DNA from: Blepharisma stoltei
Lineage: Eukaryota > Ciliophora > Heterotrichea > Heterotrichida > Blepharismidae
Assembly: GCA_914767885.1 (NCBI GenBank)
Contig: CAJZBQ010000011.1
Coordinates: 434,001 to 498,000 of the forward strand
Reading direction: 5' to 3'
Length of the DNA stretch: 64,000 nucleotides
Numbering within the stretch: position 1 is the first letter of the stretch; each line of letters starts with the position of its first letter. A program made the position numbers and the translations under genes. The notes under the pieces were generated by a model. That model did no database searches, was not told the origin of the DNA, and saw only the letters and a list, made by a program, of their open reading frames with translations. Below are positions 1-12,000 of the stretch, piece after piece.

Positions 1-276
1 TTGTTCTGAACATTTCGAGCAAACACCCCGTCAACAAAATTTGCATCGGTACTTTCGCTTTGTTATACCGAATTCAGATTTGCATATTATGCAAGCTGTG
101 TCTTGAAGATATAAATCTTTATCTGCATTTGGATCAACTCCTATTAGTAGTGGATTAATATTTTGCGCATGAGTTAATGAATTAGGAGGATTTGCAGATC
201 CAAATGATATAGACTCCACCATTTTAAAAGAGTGTGATTTGTGGGGAAAATAATTGCATTTTAATTTGGAATTCAT
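1..276 (-). CDS. FYVE/RING-like zinc-finger protein, N-terminal part (runs off the window)
   Basis: The ATG is at 276 on the minus strand and the frame is open to base 1. Residues 60 onward carry a cysteine-rich stretch, CIICKSEFG then KYRCKFC and VCSKC. This is the spacing of the first half of a FYVE-type or FYVE-related zinc finger, which binds phosphoinositides on endosomes in known families. A TGA codon follows KFC (about base 22) and must be read as Trp to continue into RGVCSKC, in line with the code used across the window. The 55 residues before the finger are low-complexity. The C-terminal half is outside the window, so the class of zinc finger is uncertain. Confidence 0.6.
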
Positions 277-958
277 TAGTTCTAAGAAATGGGATTTTAT
301 CCAAATGACAATCCAGTTTTCAGGGCTCTATCATCCGCTTATATAGGAATGAATATTCAATGTGAATTCAAATTATAATGCTTGAAATCTGCTTACTGTT
401 CCTTTCTGACATGAGCAAATATAAATTTCATGTAAGGTAAAAGATTTGTTTAAGCATCAAATTTGCCTATAATTACTTTTTTTAAAATCAGTTTTATTTA
501 AAAAAATACTGCGCTGAAAGGCTTTGAATATTTTAGTAGATAAGCATCCATTTCTCTTTAAGACATATTAATAGTTTTAGCGTAAACAAACCAATCAAGT
601 ATCTATTTTAATATTACGCTTTATTCATTAAAAATTTACATGAAAATAACAAGAAAATTTCCTGAACCATGGGAATAATTACTACACGATTTGATATATT
701 CTAAGTATAATTCATAATTATTATCACAAAACCTTTAGCTAATTCTGTTAAATTAAAAGCACTTACATTCTAAAACATAAATTAATTCAAATTTTATGAT
801 AGGGATTGTTTTAAAATTTTGAAAAAAAAATCACAATAAAATTATTAATTAAAAGAAAAGTTAACCATGAGCGAATATTTTTCTTCCCGGAGGAGTAAGT
901 ATAATAAAAAATATATATAAATGGCATTATATAAATTGTAATTTGATTAAACCGTTAG
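277..958. other. Intergenic, AT-rich, with a decayed MITE
   Basis: This lies between two divergently transcribed genes, so it should hold both promoters. No gene is visible. Bases about 690-898 match the body of MITE family A in reverse and end in a recognisable terminus. Confidence 0.6.
690..898 (-). mobile_element. MITE family A, decayed copy
   Basis: The body motifs of family A are present in reverse order (GCTAATTCTGTTAAATT, AAAACATAAATT). The copy ends at CATGAGCGAATA...CCCGGAGGAG followed by TAA. The left terminus cannot be placed. Confidence 0.6.
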
Positions 959-2077
959 ATGCTATCCCAAAATTTCGAGCCCTTCAATTTATCAAGCGAT
1001 TCATCTATTAATTTTCCTTTAGAATTCAAGGAGTCTCTAATAAGACTTGACGATATTTTTGATACTGATCCGCAAAATCAAGTTGCAGAAAAGGTTGAAT
1101 TCCAATTAATGAAAAAAAGGAGTAAATTCAAAGAAATTTCAAACGATGAGCTGCTATCTTCAAAAAGTATTCCAAATGAATTTTTCCCTCCACAACAGAA
1201 TATTGATTTCGATAATAGGCAAGAATTGCATACAATAAATGCTAATAGAGGAAATCAGAGATATCGAAATATATTATCAAAACTAAATCAGCGAAGGAGT
1301 GAAGAACATAAGTTACAAGCCAACCAAATCCCTACAAATGTTCAAGAAATTCATAGCCAAGCTGATAATGACCCTCAAGCATCCAGAAATATCAGATTAT
1401 CAACAGTTTATACAAACCCTAGCATAGACTCATTTAAAGTTTTTTCTAATTTTTCTAACGAAACTGAACCAATTTCCCCTGTCTATGCGTTTGATTTAGA
1501 TAGAATTCAGTTAACTAATGGAAACCAAGAAACAAATACAAATTTATATGTAGATCACCAAGACACAGAACCTAATATCCCTGTCTTTAAATTTGAGAAA
1601 TTTATTCAAAAATATAATCAGCCTGTAGCTATATATTGTGATAAGTGCTGCCAAAATACTCAAGTTCAAATTTCATTTAGGTTAAAATCATTACTTCTAT
1701 CCTCCATCAGCGAATAAAATTTTTTATTCTCTCTATTTTTTAAAAGTATCCAAAATTAATAGAGTTTATAATAAAATTCATGTTTAGAATGCAAGCTATT
1801 TAAATTCAGTAGAATTAGCGAGAGATTTTTATATAATAATTATCACTTATATATCAAAATATTTTTTCATAATTTTTTTACTGACTACGGTGGATAGATT
1901 GCTTGCAGAAAATAGACATTTTCAAATGATATTTTTTGTTCATAACAAGGGGAATTAGGATTTTGGAAAACTCTTGGATTTGTCTTCCAAGCTTTTCGCT
2001 GCTGTAGTGGGCATTCTCTGAAGCAGTATCAAGAGGTTGTTTATAGGTGTATTAAATGCAAAAGTGTTATATCATAG
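959..2077 (+). CDS. LITAF-domain protein interrupted by a MITE-type IES
   Basis: Read straight through, the frame stops at 1717 inside a MITE terminus. Removing 1691-1954 and keeping one TTA restores a 284-residue protein ending at TAG 2077. The restored C-terminus has CDKC, then a hydrophobic stretch (GFWKTLGFVFQAF), then CIKC. This is the two-CxxC plus membrane-inserting layout of LITAF (LPS-induced TNF factor) domains, which act at endosome and lysosome membranes. The first 215 residues are Asn/Gln/Ser-rich and unrecognised. Neither half alone contains a complete domain, so the restored zinc site is strong evidence that the element is excised precisely. Confidence 0.8.
1691..1954 (+). mobile_element. 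IES: MITE family A in the LITAF gene, TTA repeats
   Basis: It is flanked by TTA at 1691-1693 and 1955-1957. The left end is a hairpin (CTCCATCAGCGAATAAAA, then its inverse); the body matches family A; the right end is doubled and finishes AACAAGGGGAA. Removal of 264 nt restores the LITAF zinc motif in frame. Confidence 0.85.
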
Positions 2078-2200
2078 GATACTTTAGTTTGATAATTTTA
2101 GGTATTTTTATTCTAATAGTGTTTAAGAGCATTAATTTTAGTGTATTGTCTGGTTTTTAAAGAATTATGATGATTATTTATGCTAAGATTATTAATAAAA

Positions 2201-2632
2201 ATGCATCCTAGAAGTAATGCCGACTATCAAAAGAAGCTCATACTGTATTTTGACGCAGACTATACCAAAGATATAATAAAAAAACAAGGAAGTGAGGATC
2301 TAGATACTTTATATGAAGAATTAAAACACAAAAAACCATGAAAATCAGTTACCTTTGTTTTTGGGCTAGCCATTCCAATAATGTATATTGAGAAAAATAT
2401 TCTAAAAGTCCCAAGAGAGAAAAGTTGAATTAGGCGATACGGAAGCAGATACGTGCATGCTTCTCTAGCGTTATTGATGGTTGGCTGAGTCTATGAGACC
2501 ATTATCCCTTTTCAAAGATGCTCCCTTGATATGGCACTTAAGTATGAGGATCAATTACTAAAGCTTCACCCAGATTTAAATGATTACTATACAAGAAGTA
2601 ATTTTGAGTCCCCTTTAAGTAGAGAAAGCTAG
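2201..2632 (+). CDS. Small two-pass membrane protein, unknown function
   Basis: A 143-codon gene is visible only when TGA is read as Trp (three in-frame TGAs), from ATG 2201 to TAG 2632. Two hydrophobic segments (around SVTFVFGLAIPIMYI and ASLALLMVGWVYETI) are separated by a basic loop. A charged N-terminal region precedes them and a hydrophilic tail follows. No family was recognised. The sequence lies between the LITAF gene and RPS11 on the same strand and has coding-like composition, so it is probably real. Confidence 0.65.
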
Positions 2633-2795
2633 ATAACACATAATTTTATTATAAATAAACAAAATATTGTGCTAAATTATACGATTTTATATATAAAGCT
2701 ATCATATTAAATTGCATAGGCTCTTCAAATTAGTTAACATAAAATTCAGATTTAATTAAAATTGTAAGCTTAAGAATGTGGATATAATCTTAACA

Positions 2796-3275
2796 ATGGC
2801 GGATGTACAAACCGAGAAAGCTTTTATGAGACAGGACGGCGTCTCATTAAAAAGCAAGAAATTCTTCGCAAAAAAAACAGCTAAAGGAGTCAGATATTGG
2901 AAGAATGTAGGTCTTGGTTTCAAAACTCCAAAAGAAGCCATTGAAGGTAACTACGTAGATAAAAAATGCCCATTCACAGGCGATGTTTCTATCCGTGGAA
3001 GAATCCTGAAAGGTATGGTCATTTCTACCAAAATGAAGCACACAATTATCATCAGAAGAAACTATCTTCACTATATCCCTAAATATAAAAGATTCGAAAA
3101 GAGACACAAAAACATTTCAGCCCACTGTTCCCCAGCTTTTCAACAGGTAAAAGAAGGAGACATCGTGACAATTGGCCAATGCAGACCTCTCTCTAAAACT
3201 GTCAGGTTCAACGTTCTCAAGGTCCAGCCTAATCAAATCTTTGGGTCAGCAAGAAAACAGTTCGTTTTATTCTAA
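2796..3275 (+). CDS. RPS11: Small ribosomal subunit protein uS17 (RPS11)
   Basis: A component of the cytosolic 40S subunit. The protein reads [10 protein letters not shown] and carries family blocks such as [37 protein letters not shown] and [15 protein letters not shown], close to other eukaryotic S11 proteins along the whole length (159 residues). An upstream in-frame ATG at 2778 would add six residues; 2796 was chosen because MADVQTE is the conserved start. There is no intron or IES. The stop is TAA. Confidence 0.95.
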   Translation: MADVQTEKAFMRQDGVSLKSKKFFAKKTAKGVRYWKNVGLGFKTPKEAIEGNYVDKKCPFTGDVSIRGRILKGMVISTKMKHTIIIRRNYLHYIPKYKRFEKRHKNISAHCSPAFQQVKEGDIVTIGQCRPLSKTVRFNVLKVQPNQIFGSARKQFVLF

Positions 3276-3306
3276 ATAACGAGGGATTATCAAAAAATTG
3301 CAAAAA

Positions 3307-5713
3307 TTAATTAGGAGATGTCATTAATTGTAGGGCTTTCCCTAAGAAGTCTTCAGGGGAATCTCCATCTTTATAGTGAGATAGCATCCTTAACACTTGT
3401 TTTGATTTTTCTATGCGGTCGATCCTTGGTAATGGTCTTAGTTCTTTTCCATTTCTAAAGCTCTCTTTTACTTCTTCTGCCCTTTTTATGACTTCTTCTG
3501 AAATTCCAGCCCATTTAGCACAAAAAATTCCAAAACTCCCCATAGGTTTTCCTCTTATTAATTTATAAAGAAAAACTGGGTGATCTGAATAAGCTATTTC
3601 CATTGTGTAAAATTTCATGATTTCTGACTCAGAGATGAGGCTATGAGTGATTAATTCTTGAAAATGTGTACAAAGTAAGGTTAATGGAGGAGAATTTACT
3701 TGTAAATGTGATAGCAAAGAGCCTACTAGTGACATGCCGTCAATGGAATTTGTTCCTTTACCAAATTCATCGAGAATTAATAAGGAACTTGGGGTTGAAT
3801 TGTTTAATGCGATTGTTAGCTGAGCTATTTCTTCGGAAAATGAGCTGGAGGTTCGTGAGTCTGAGTATGCCATCCTTGAAAAAATCTGATCAACTTTTCC
3901 TATCACTGCGAATTCTGCTGGAACAAAGCTACCTATGTGGGCTAAATATACAATTAATCCTACCATTTTCATATAGACGCTTTTTCCTGAGTAGTTAGGG
4001 CCACAAATTACTGCTATTTTATGGACTGAATCTAACGCACAGTCATTAGGTATCGCATTATCAACACAAATTTCTACTAATAAGTGCCTTCCGTTTACAA
4101 TTTGGATTCCAGGCTCTTCTTGCAGCTGAGGTCTTGTCAAGTTTAAAGTTTCAGCTGCCAAAACCAGTGATAGAAGTGCATCTAAATCGCCTAAAAGTCT
4201 TGAAACATAGCACAACTCATTCCCTCTTTTCAAAATTTCAGTCTCTAAATCTCTTAAAATAGCGTTTTCAGTATCATTTATTGATTTTTTTAAGTCACCA
4301 AATCTGTCATCTAATGATTTTGTTTTGTCATTTTTAAAATAGATTGCATCATCAGCTGCAAATTGATACTCGTAGCCTATTTTTTCAAATAATGAATGAT
4401 CACTTTTATCGGAGCCAACAGAGCTAGGAGTTAAACCTATGCGGCCTCGATAGGAGATTTCAATATGATAGCCAAGCTGTGGGAAATGCATAACACTTAA
4501 GGAGGCAAACTCGATGCCGCATTTTTTTAAATTTAGTTTTTCTACATTTTGATATAGCTATAGAATGCAGCTTGATCATATAATGGACTTTTAGGCTAAG
4601 ATTCAATATTTTTGTATTTTCAAAATAATATAATACAAATTACTTTTATTGTAAGCTATAAGGATGCATCCCCGATAGCTGAATTAAAAAATTGTCAAGG
4701 TCTATTGCGCTTCTTTTCAGGTAATCCAGCTCTGCACTGACACCTGAAAGGATTTGTGGCTTACCATGATCTTTATTAGAAAAATCTAAACAATTCTGGA
4801 GATATGTTAAAAGCTCAATAAAAAGATCAATTTGTGTATTTATAAGAGGTAAAAACATAAGGGGCAGCACTTCAAATTTTTTCAATATTTCAACAATCCT
4901 GAGAAGCGCGGAGGAAGTTTCAATGACTTTTAGCCAGTCATTTGTAGTTGTTCTAACCTCATAAAATCTTTTAACACAAATTTCTAAATCGCTTACATTT
5001 TTTAGCTCGTGCAGTATCTCTTGCAAAATTCCTGGATTTTTCATAAAAAATTCTATTGCTTCTAATCTTGCATTAATTTCAGAAATTTCACCTAATGGTC
5101 TTAGCAGCCATTGTCTTAGCTTTTTCCTTCCTTGGGTTGTACAAGTATTATCAAACAGCCCAAAAATTGATAGCCCTTCTTTTGATCTCCCAGCATTATT
5201 TATTTTTGATGGATGAGAATCTTCTTGTATGATCTGTAAAGCCTTTAAAGTCTGAAAATCGCAATGAAGGCCAGATATTTTGATTTGGTATACTTTTTGG
5301 ATTGAAAATGATGAGAAATTTGAAGAGTTGGTGAGGTATGATATTAAGGCTCCTATAGAACTGATCATAGCGTTGCAAGAGAAATTAAGGCTGGTTGTAG
5401 CTTTAAACTCATCACCTTGGAAGCACTGTTGGGTTGTAAGCTGTTTAGCTTTGTTATAATCAAACTCTGACTTTGGCATGTATGTTGTGTTGAAGTTTTC
5501 GAGTATTTCTTTTAGCTGCTCAGGCGCTGTGTTAGAAGCTATGATGTATGAAGGCTCGATTTCTATGAAAATTGGAGAAAGAAAAGAAAAATCTGTGACT
5601 GTTACCCAAATTTCGCTGACTTCAAGGTGCCCTGTTGATTCATCAAATTTTGCAATACCGAGTTTAGGATATTGAGTAAAAACGGAAAGATAAATCGAGC
5701 TTGTTTCTGACAT
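3307..5713 (-). CDS. MSH5: MSH5, meiotic MutS homologue
   Basis: MSH5 pairs with MSH4 to stabilise meiotic recombination intermediates. The C-terminal half shows the MutS ATPase with Walker A GPNYSGKSVY, followed by VGLIVYLAHIGSFVPAE, and Walker B LLILDEFGKGTNS. The YSGKS and LDEFGKGT forms are typical of MSH5 rather than of the mismatch-repair MSH proteins. The N-terminal half contains the clamp and lever regions. The frame is broken at 4646 and resumes at 4552. Removing a 106-nt TA-bounded IES joins GMHPY to QNVEKLNLKK and gives 766 residues. The start is the ATG at 5713 (MSETSSIYLSVF); the frame upstream has no ATG. MSH5 would be expected to act in the micronucleus during conjugation. Confidence 0.88.
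4553..4658 (-). other. Short IES in MSH5 (TA-bounded, inverted TATAGCT ends)
   Basis: TA repeats are at 4553-4554 and 4659-4660. Read on the gene strand, the element starts TATAGCTTAC and its other end read inward starts TATAGCTATA, a short terminal inverted repeat. Only this choice of TA pair keeps the frame (PYQNVEKL). 106 nt. Confidence 0.8.
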
Positions 5714-5851
5714 GTAATTTCTAAATTTAAAATAATTTCCCTCTTTATTGATAAACACCTCCTAGGTTACTTATGCCACCATTATCTTTATACAGCGAAA
5801 CTTAAGCTTAAAAATTAATAAACATTACGTAGGAAATGCTACTAGCTTAGT

Positions 5852-6146
5852 TGACTCCCCCCCTCCGTGAGCGAACAAAAAAAATTTTGTTCCTCACGAG
5901 GGGCTAAATTTTTTTTAACCCAATTGAGAAGTAAAATTAATTTAATTTGCAAAATTTATTTTTTAAATGCAAGCTGCTTAAAAAAAAAACAGAATTAGCT
6001 AGAATTTCATTATACTAATTATCACTTATATATCAAAAATTTTTTTTTTGTGTATTAAAAACATTTTTGTTAACTCACGGAGGGTGGGCTTTTACCCAAA
6101 AAATAGGGTTTTCCAATGGTTTTGTTTGCCCACGGAGGGGGAGTAA
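5852..6146 (+). mobile_element. MITE family A, intergenic copy
   Basis: It begins GACTCCCCCCCTCCGTGAGC with an adjacent inverted copy, has the family A body and doubled right terminus, and ends CACGGAGGGGGAG. It lies upstream of MSH5. The flanking repeat is imperfect (TGA against TAA). Confidence 0.8.
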
Positions 6147-6729
6147 AAGTATTCTTTTTAATTTGCATAAGTCTAAAATATATATTATGCAGTATCGCAT
6201 TTCAATAAATATTTTCAAATTAAACTTTCAAATATTCCTTGAAACTTACACTGTGCTCAGCGATAAAATCATTTGGAAAGAATATCATTTTATAAGCTAA
6301 GAGACAAAATTTTTGCAAGGATTGGAAATAAAGCTGTTGGAGAAATTATTACTAACTCCTCCAAAAATATCATTTAAAATTCCCTATAATTAGAAAGCTT
6401 GCCTCAATCCTTGATCAAACTATTTTGTATAGTCAAACTTAAAATTCTATCCACCTATACTCACAGTTCTTATGTAATTATTAGCATATTTGCTATAAAT
6501 ATTTTGACAGTCGGCAAACACCCCTTTTTATAAAGGTTTTCCTTACAAAAAGGGTTATTTACAGACTATAAAAGACTGTATAGCACATTATGTACTCTAT
6601 TCTTGCTAGCATTACCAAAAAAATAAATATAAAAATTTTAAATGAGTTTTTTATAATATATTTTTTTCAAAAAAGTGTGTTTTTAGCCATTTTATAAAAG
6701 ATGATAGAGTAATTCGCAAATAAAACACA
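6147..6729. other. Intergenic, promoter side of the USP gene
   Basis: No gene is visible. It contains one clear imperfect inverted repeat at 6507-6567 and otherwise AT-rich sequence. Confidence 0.5.
6507..6567. repeat. Imperfect inverted repeat (about 27-bp arms)
   Basis: The left arm AGTCGGCAAACACCCCTTTT pairs with the right arm AAAAAGGGTTATTTACAGACT. It could be a small palindromic element or a structured 5' region of the downstream gene. It is unlike MITE families A and B. Confidence 0.6.
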
Positions 6730-8393
6730 ATGGGAAATGGTTGCTGCAGGAATTCTGACGTCCAAATTTTTGAAAATCCAAACACAAGTGTTATAAAACT
6801 TAAAAAAATAGAAAACGACACCCCAGAAAAAGTCTATACTATGATTCAAGATAATTACCTCTCAATCCCTAATACATTCAACTCAGACAAATTTTCTGCG
6901 ATCAAAGACATCGGTGTTTCTGGGCTAGAAAATCTTGGAAATACCTGCTATATTAACTCAGTTCTTCAAGTTTTATTTAACTGCCAGCCATTGATGGATT
7001 ATTTTCTTTCTGGAATCCATAAGCAAGATTTAAACGTTTTAAATCCACATGGAAGCCGAGGAGAAGTTGCTATGGCATTTGGAGAACTTGCTGAAGCTTA
7101 TTGGCAGAAATCATATGATTTGTTAGTGCCAAAATTATTAGTTAACCTGATTTCTGGAGAAAGTAATATACCCAATGACGATGCATATCAGCTTTTGAAA
7201 GTTTTGCTGCATTTAATACATGAAGATTTAAATAGAGCTGATAGAACTCCTTTAATAAGACCTTTAAAATCAAGTGAAGCACAAGAAATTAAAGCTGCAA
7301 AGTCATGGCAGAATGAACTAATAAAAAATTCTTCTATAATTATTGACTTATTTCAAGGACAATTAAGATCAACTTTGACTTGCACAGAATGCAATTTTAG
7401 TGCTCAAACCTTTGAAATATTTTTTTCTTTAAGTTTAGATATGCCAAACAAAGATAGACCAGCAACAATTGATGAGTGCTTCCAACTATTTACAAACCCT
7501 AAAAATTCTGACTCCCCTCTTTAAATTTGAAAAAAATCCTGTCCAGATTTAAAGGGAATTAATTTATTTTTTTAAAAAAAAATTATACTAAATCTTTACT
7601 CAAAATATAATTTTATAAAAATTTTAAATATAATTGAAATCAATATTTGAATTTTAATTATTTTATTAAGAATTAATTCAAAAAATTAATTTATTCAGTT
7701 AAATCTGTTTAAATAATATTCAAATTGCACTTTTTCCATTAAATTAGGTCAAAACTAATTTTATAAAATTCGTTTTTTTTAACTATAAAGTTTTCCTATT
7801 GAAAAACAAATTGTTCCAATTTAAAGAGGGGTTAAAAACTAAAAAAATTTAAATTTTACCAATATTTTGTTCCAATTTAAAGCGTAAAAGGGAGTGAGAG
7901 ATCTTGATTATGTCCAAAGTGTAACTACGGAGTAAAAGCAATAAAGAAAATAGATATATGGAAAGTTCCTCCAATCTTGATATTTCAATTGAAAACGAAA
8001 AAAATGAGAACAATAAATAATCCTTTGAAGCAAGCTTTATTTGTGACTGGAAGCAATAAAATTGACATTGCTCAATGAGTATCTGCACTGCAAAAAGAAA
8101 ATCCAAGATATGAGTTGTTCGCAAAAATAAACTGTGAATCCTCTGTAAATAGCACGCATTATACAGCTACAGTAAAGCATAAAAACAGCCATTCTTGACA
8201 ATTATTTGACGATGAAAATGTTTATCATGTAGAAGGTGAGCCTCCAATAGATAAAGACTCTTATATTTTATTTTATCAAAGAGTTGGAGGGAAATATTAT
8301 AGGCAATCTAAAAATATGCCTGAGTATTGGCCTCATTTAATTGCGAATTATATCAAAAGAACTTTAGGAGTATCTCATAAACCAGAAATGTAA
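6730..8393 (+). CDS. Ubiquitin-specific protease (USP/UCH family)
   Basis: A cysteine protease that removes ubiquitin. The N-terminus MGNGCC predicts myristoylation plus palmitoylation, hence a membrane location. The Cys box is GLENLGNTCYINSVLQVLF; a zinc-ribbon pair is formed by CTEC and CPKC; the His box is THYTATV, followed by SWQLFDDENVYHV and SYILFYQR. Removing a 386-nt MITE (7509-7894, TGA repeats) joins the halves in frame as PKNSERSWLCPKC and gives 425 residues. Three TGA codons are Trp, including one in SWLCPKC and one in SWQLFDD. The usual LKRF motif is LKTKKM here. The catalytic core is short, without large inserts. Confidence 0.9.
7509..7894 (+). mobile_element. IES: MITE family B in the USP gene, TGA repeats
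   Basis: It is flanked by TGA at 7509-7511 and 7895-7897. The left end is CTCCCCTCTTTAAATTTG with its inverse, and the right end carries two GTTCCAATTTAAAG copies. Removal restores SWLCPKC and the rest of the USP domain. There is no TA at the repeat, so the rule is TNA rather than TA here. Confidence 0.88.
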
Positions 8394-8460
8394 TATAACG
8401 ACATAAATGTAAATATTATAGCAAATTGGCTCTTTAAAAAATACTTATTTAATTATACAA

Positions 8461-9000
8461 CTATGGCAAATATGGTGATAGTAATTTTTTCTTCATAGTT
8501 TTATTTTTCTTTTTCTGTATCTTTTTACTGTTATCAGAAGCTGCTTCTTTTTCTAAATTATAGCTTGGCTTAAATATTATAGAATCTTTCAATTCAGGTA
8601 TTGCTGGCTGTGCTTGGAATACCTTTGCTAAAGTGTGATGGTAGTTATCGCCTTTTAATCCGTAGACATTATTAGGATTAAAAGGAACTAAATATATAAG
8701 GTTTCCATTTGAGTCATAAAGTTTGTCAGAATCATAATCAGCATCTGGATTTTCTCAGTTATATTGAATTCCTTTGGAGCTTTCTCTTGAATTTTTTATG
8801 CTTAGCTCTAAGGTTGAGCAGGATTCCTCCCGCATTTGTCTCGGATTCCCATTTTCGCCTGTTTTCGCTCTATTGGTAATTTTCATATATAGCTTAGAAA
8901 GGCTTATAATCTTCTTTAGGAGTTTATTGAGCACGAGAAAAAGGTCATTGCCATCATTTTCATGCTGAGGGGCCAGCATAAAGTTGAAAAATAAAAGCAT
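8461..9000 (-). CDS. Hypothetical protein, 179 aa
   Basis: ATG at 9000, TAG at 8461. One in-frame TGA (Trp) joins GIQYN to ENPDADYDSDKLYD. The N-terminal half is amphipathic (LVLNKLLKKIISLSKLY). The middle has the order D-SNGNLIYLVPFNPNN, and the C-terminus is strongly basic (KKIQKKKNKTMKKK), possibly a nuclear signal. No family was recognised. It is convergent with the USP gene. Confidence 0.6.
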
Positions 9001-9072
9001 AAGGCATTAATTTATTATTCGTGTAAGCGGTTAGAAGAGAGTTCACAAGTTTTTTCACTCAGCGTGGTACCA

Positions 9073-12000
9073 CTATGCTCAAGGTAAGGCTATAAACCTT
9101 CCCAAAGTATAGTTATTGCTTGTGTATTGAGATACTGATTTTTGACTCCCTGAATTTTTAACATTTTGTCCTCATTTTGGGTCTAATTTCAAGCCATCAT
9201 CTTCACTAATACTCCCTGCATGAGATAATTCCACCATTTCTTCAGATCGGTTATAATTATTATTTGCCTCATTATATGCAGTTTCCTGATACTCTTGCAT
9301 ATCTCTTTTTGAATATTTCTTCATTACAGGAGTAGAATTAGGCTTTAAGCTTGCCTGATTTTCTTCTACTTTGCTTAAATATGAATTTTTGGATTGGTGC
9401 TTTGATATAATTTGACTAACCCCAGTCGTTTGAGAACAGTTTGTGTCCATGCTCAATCTTGATACGGCTCTTGTATTAAAATCAAGGGTTGTCCTTGAGT
9501 CTGAGTTATTAAAATTCTTTTGAGCTTGCTCCTCTGTGTCGATTTGGGAGATATTTTCGTTAATGAATTCGTACTCAGGCTGAGGAATAATGATAGATTT
9601 AGAGCTTTCTCCTGTTATGTTGTTTTTTGAAGTGTGCTGAGAACTCAGCAGACTTTTGGAATTTTCTGAAGGCAATTTTTCGAGCAGCATTTTAAGCTGG
9701 GATCCTTTGGATTCTTGAGCGCCCTTCATTTCTAGCTCTTTTATTTTTTTTCGGCTTTGCTTTAAGAGCTTTTCATACTCTTCTGTTTTTTGTACTAGTC
9801 TTCCGATTCTGTCAAATTGATTGTCAATCTTTAGCTCTAAATCTTTGCTTTCTGCAGTTTTTTTATTTAGTTCTAAATTTCTTGCTTCGTGCTCTGCTAC
9901 AATCCTTTCCTTATCCTTTTCTATATCTTTAATCTGCTCCATCAGTACCTCAATTTCTCGTTTTGCTTTATACAAAGCATTAGTTACGCTTTCTTTTTCG
10001 TTGTTTATCTCTTTCGCTAAATTTTCCATATGTGAAAGCTGCTCTGTGCTTTTGCTATGCTCTTGTGATAACTCTTGAAATTGCTTTTCAAGCTTTTCAT
10101 ACACATTAAAACGGCGAGGTAAACTAGCCCGCCCTCTTAACTCCTGTAGCTGGGATCTATCAGGGCGCGCAGGAACCTTGAAGAAGAAGTTTATTTACCC
10201 TACCCTAATTTTCTTTGATTTTCCTGCATGTTTCCAGTTCGAGTAGCTTCCTACTTCGCTTTCATAGATTGATCCTTTTTCACATTCAATCAAATATAGT
10301 CTCTCTGCATTTACCAGGATCCCTCTTTTTTCTTTGCTTTCAAAGGACTTCCAACTTCACGTTCATGCAACTCCCAACTCCGCTTTCATTAGTTTTCAAC
10401 TTCGCTTTCATAGATTGATCCATTCTTGCATTAAATCAAATATAGCAGTTGCCCGATGACGACGCTCAATGCGCCATCATCGAGCAACTGCTATATAGTC
10501 TCTCTGCTTTCATCGGGACCTTTCTTTCTCAATCTCAGACTGGGTCAGCGGCCCACAATACCTGCAACTCCCAGAAAATCCCAAAACTCCCGCGCGGCTC
10601 CCACAACTCTCACAAACTCCACACAACTTCCCGGAGCATCGACCCCAAAAGACCAGCAACCCCCAAAGAGCCATCACTGGCAGTTTTCTCCGGGCAGCAA
10701 GCCCTTCCCATGGAAGCAAACCTCCCTGTGGCGATCTTCTGGCTGGCCGCCACGTAGGGAGACCATCTGACCCTTTAGCAGCCGGACGACTCAATGCCCA
10801 TCGCTGTCGTGCGCCAGGCCTTTTCTTCCACTAGGAGTTCCTTCCTTTTCTTTTCAGCAATTCACCACTCGATTTCCTGTACGATCTCCTCCGTAATCCC
10901 TGCCTTTTCAAGGTCTTCCAGTTGCTCCTCCTCTCCAGTCTTCTGTGTTTGCTGTTCGGCCTGCTCCCTCTCAGGAAATCATCAAATTCCATCAGTGCCC
11001 TCTTGGTTCCCTCTCAACAGCATCCAGATCCTTCTCGCTGGCAAGCCCCTTTAGCTCAGAGGAGTCCGCAATCAGCCATGTGTACATCGTCAGCCTTTCC
11101 GAGGTCTCCCCTACTACATTTGTAAGCCTCCGTCGGGCCTTTCTCCTTATTTCTGCATATAGCTCGCATTCATTGAACACATACTTTTCAGTTTCCTTCA
11201 CATTACAGAGTCTGAACTTGCCCTCCACTCTCTCCCTCGGTCCTTGGCCCTTAGTGCGGCAAGAGGTAGGGGCCTTGAGGAAGAGAGGATGACGTTCAGG
11301 AATGTGCATCCCAGCAGCTTTCTTGGTTTGGTGAAACGCAATGTCGGGTTGGCCGAACTCATTATTGCTCTAAATCGCGGTTTTTTGCCTCAGAGGGATG
11401 GAGCCGAGAGTTGGAAAGGAACTCCCAGCAAAGCAGCTATGTTTCCCAACGTGGAACCAGGAGTTATGTCCTGTCTTCCAGTTTCCATTTAGCCAAATGT
11501 CGTGGTGGATCATCTTTATTGATATGCAGCACGACAGCACAGCTCATACAACTATCAGAGAGCAAGTGCAAGCCCTTGTCCGGCAGGAGTATTCTTTTTA
11601 AGGTCATGCAAAAACTTAGAACTGGTGGGCAGGCAAAGGGGGCGTCACGGGTGGAGATAGTCCTTAGGAATTACAGTGAACTTCTATATAAGTCTAATAA
11701 CTTAAGCGCTTTTCGAGCTCCTCAATTCTGCTAATAGCTTTCTCATGCTGAATAGGCTCGATATAAATTTCTCCAGTTTGTGCAGAATTTTCTATCTTTA
11801 CTTGCTTGGATTCAAATATTTTCAGAACTCTTTGGGCTGTATTTCTCTGTAAGGTTTTAAAATTTTTCATTAAACTTTTTTCAATTTCTTCAGGCTTTAA
11901 AAGGACGTTCTCATACGTTTGTAAAGGAGGGATTTCTCTTTCTTTAGCCATATCATTGTATATTTCATGAAGTGCTTCTGTTGTGGCACCACTTTTTATA

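Larger units (their letters stand above)
10083..11707. mobile_element. Retroelement insertion, 1.6 kb, in the coiled-coil gene
   Basis: It is GC-richer than its surroundings. The flanking duplication is GCTTTTCAAGCTTTTC (10083-10098) against GCTTTTCGAGCTCCTC (11708-11723), 13 of 16 matches. One terminus is ATTAAAACGGCGAGG; the other is AAGTCTAATAACTTAAG. Related termini occur in other insertions of this window. It holds a decayed reverse-transcriptase tail on the minus strand and a short palindromic insertion. Confidence 0.75.

Noticed and set aside
3666-3998. Plus-strand open frame of 110 codons
   Set aside because: It is antisense to the MSH5 ATPase domain, which is clearly the coding strand.
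10440-10500. Possible Rho-independent terminator or structured RNA
   Set aside because: The palindrome is a mobile insertion: the neighbouring tandem copy lacks it, and this is eukaryotic DNA.
10449-11734. Several overlapping open frames on both strands in the GC-richer block
   Set aside because: They lie inside a retroelement insertion, overlap each other, and show no family apart from a decayed reverse-transcriptase tail on the minus strand.
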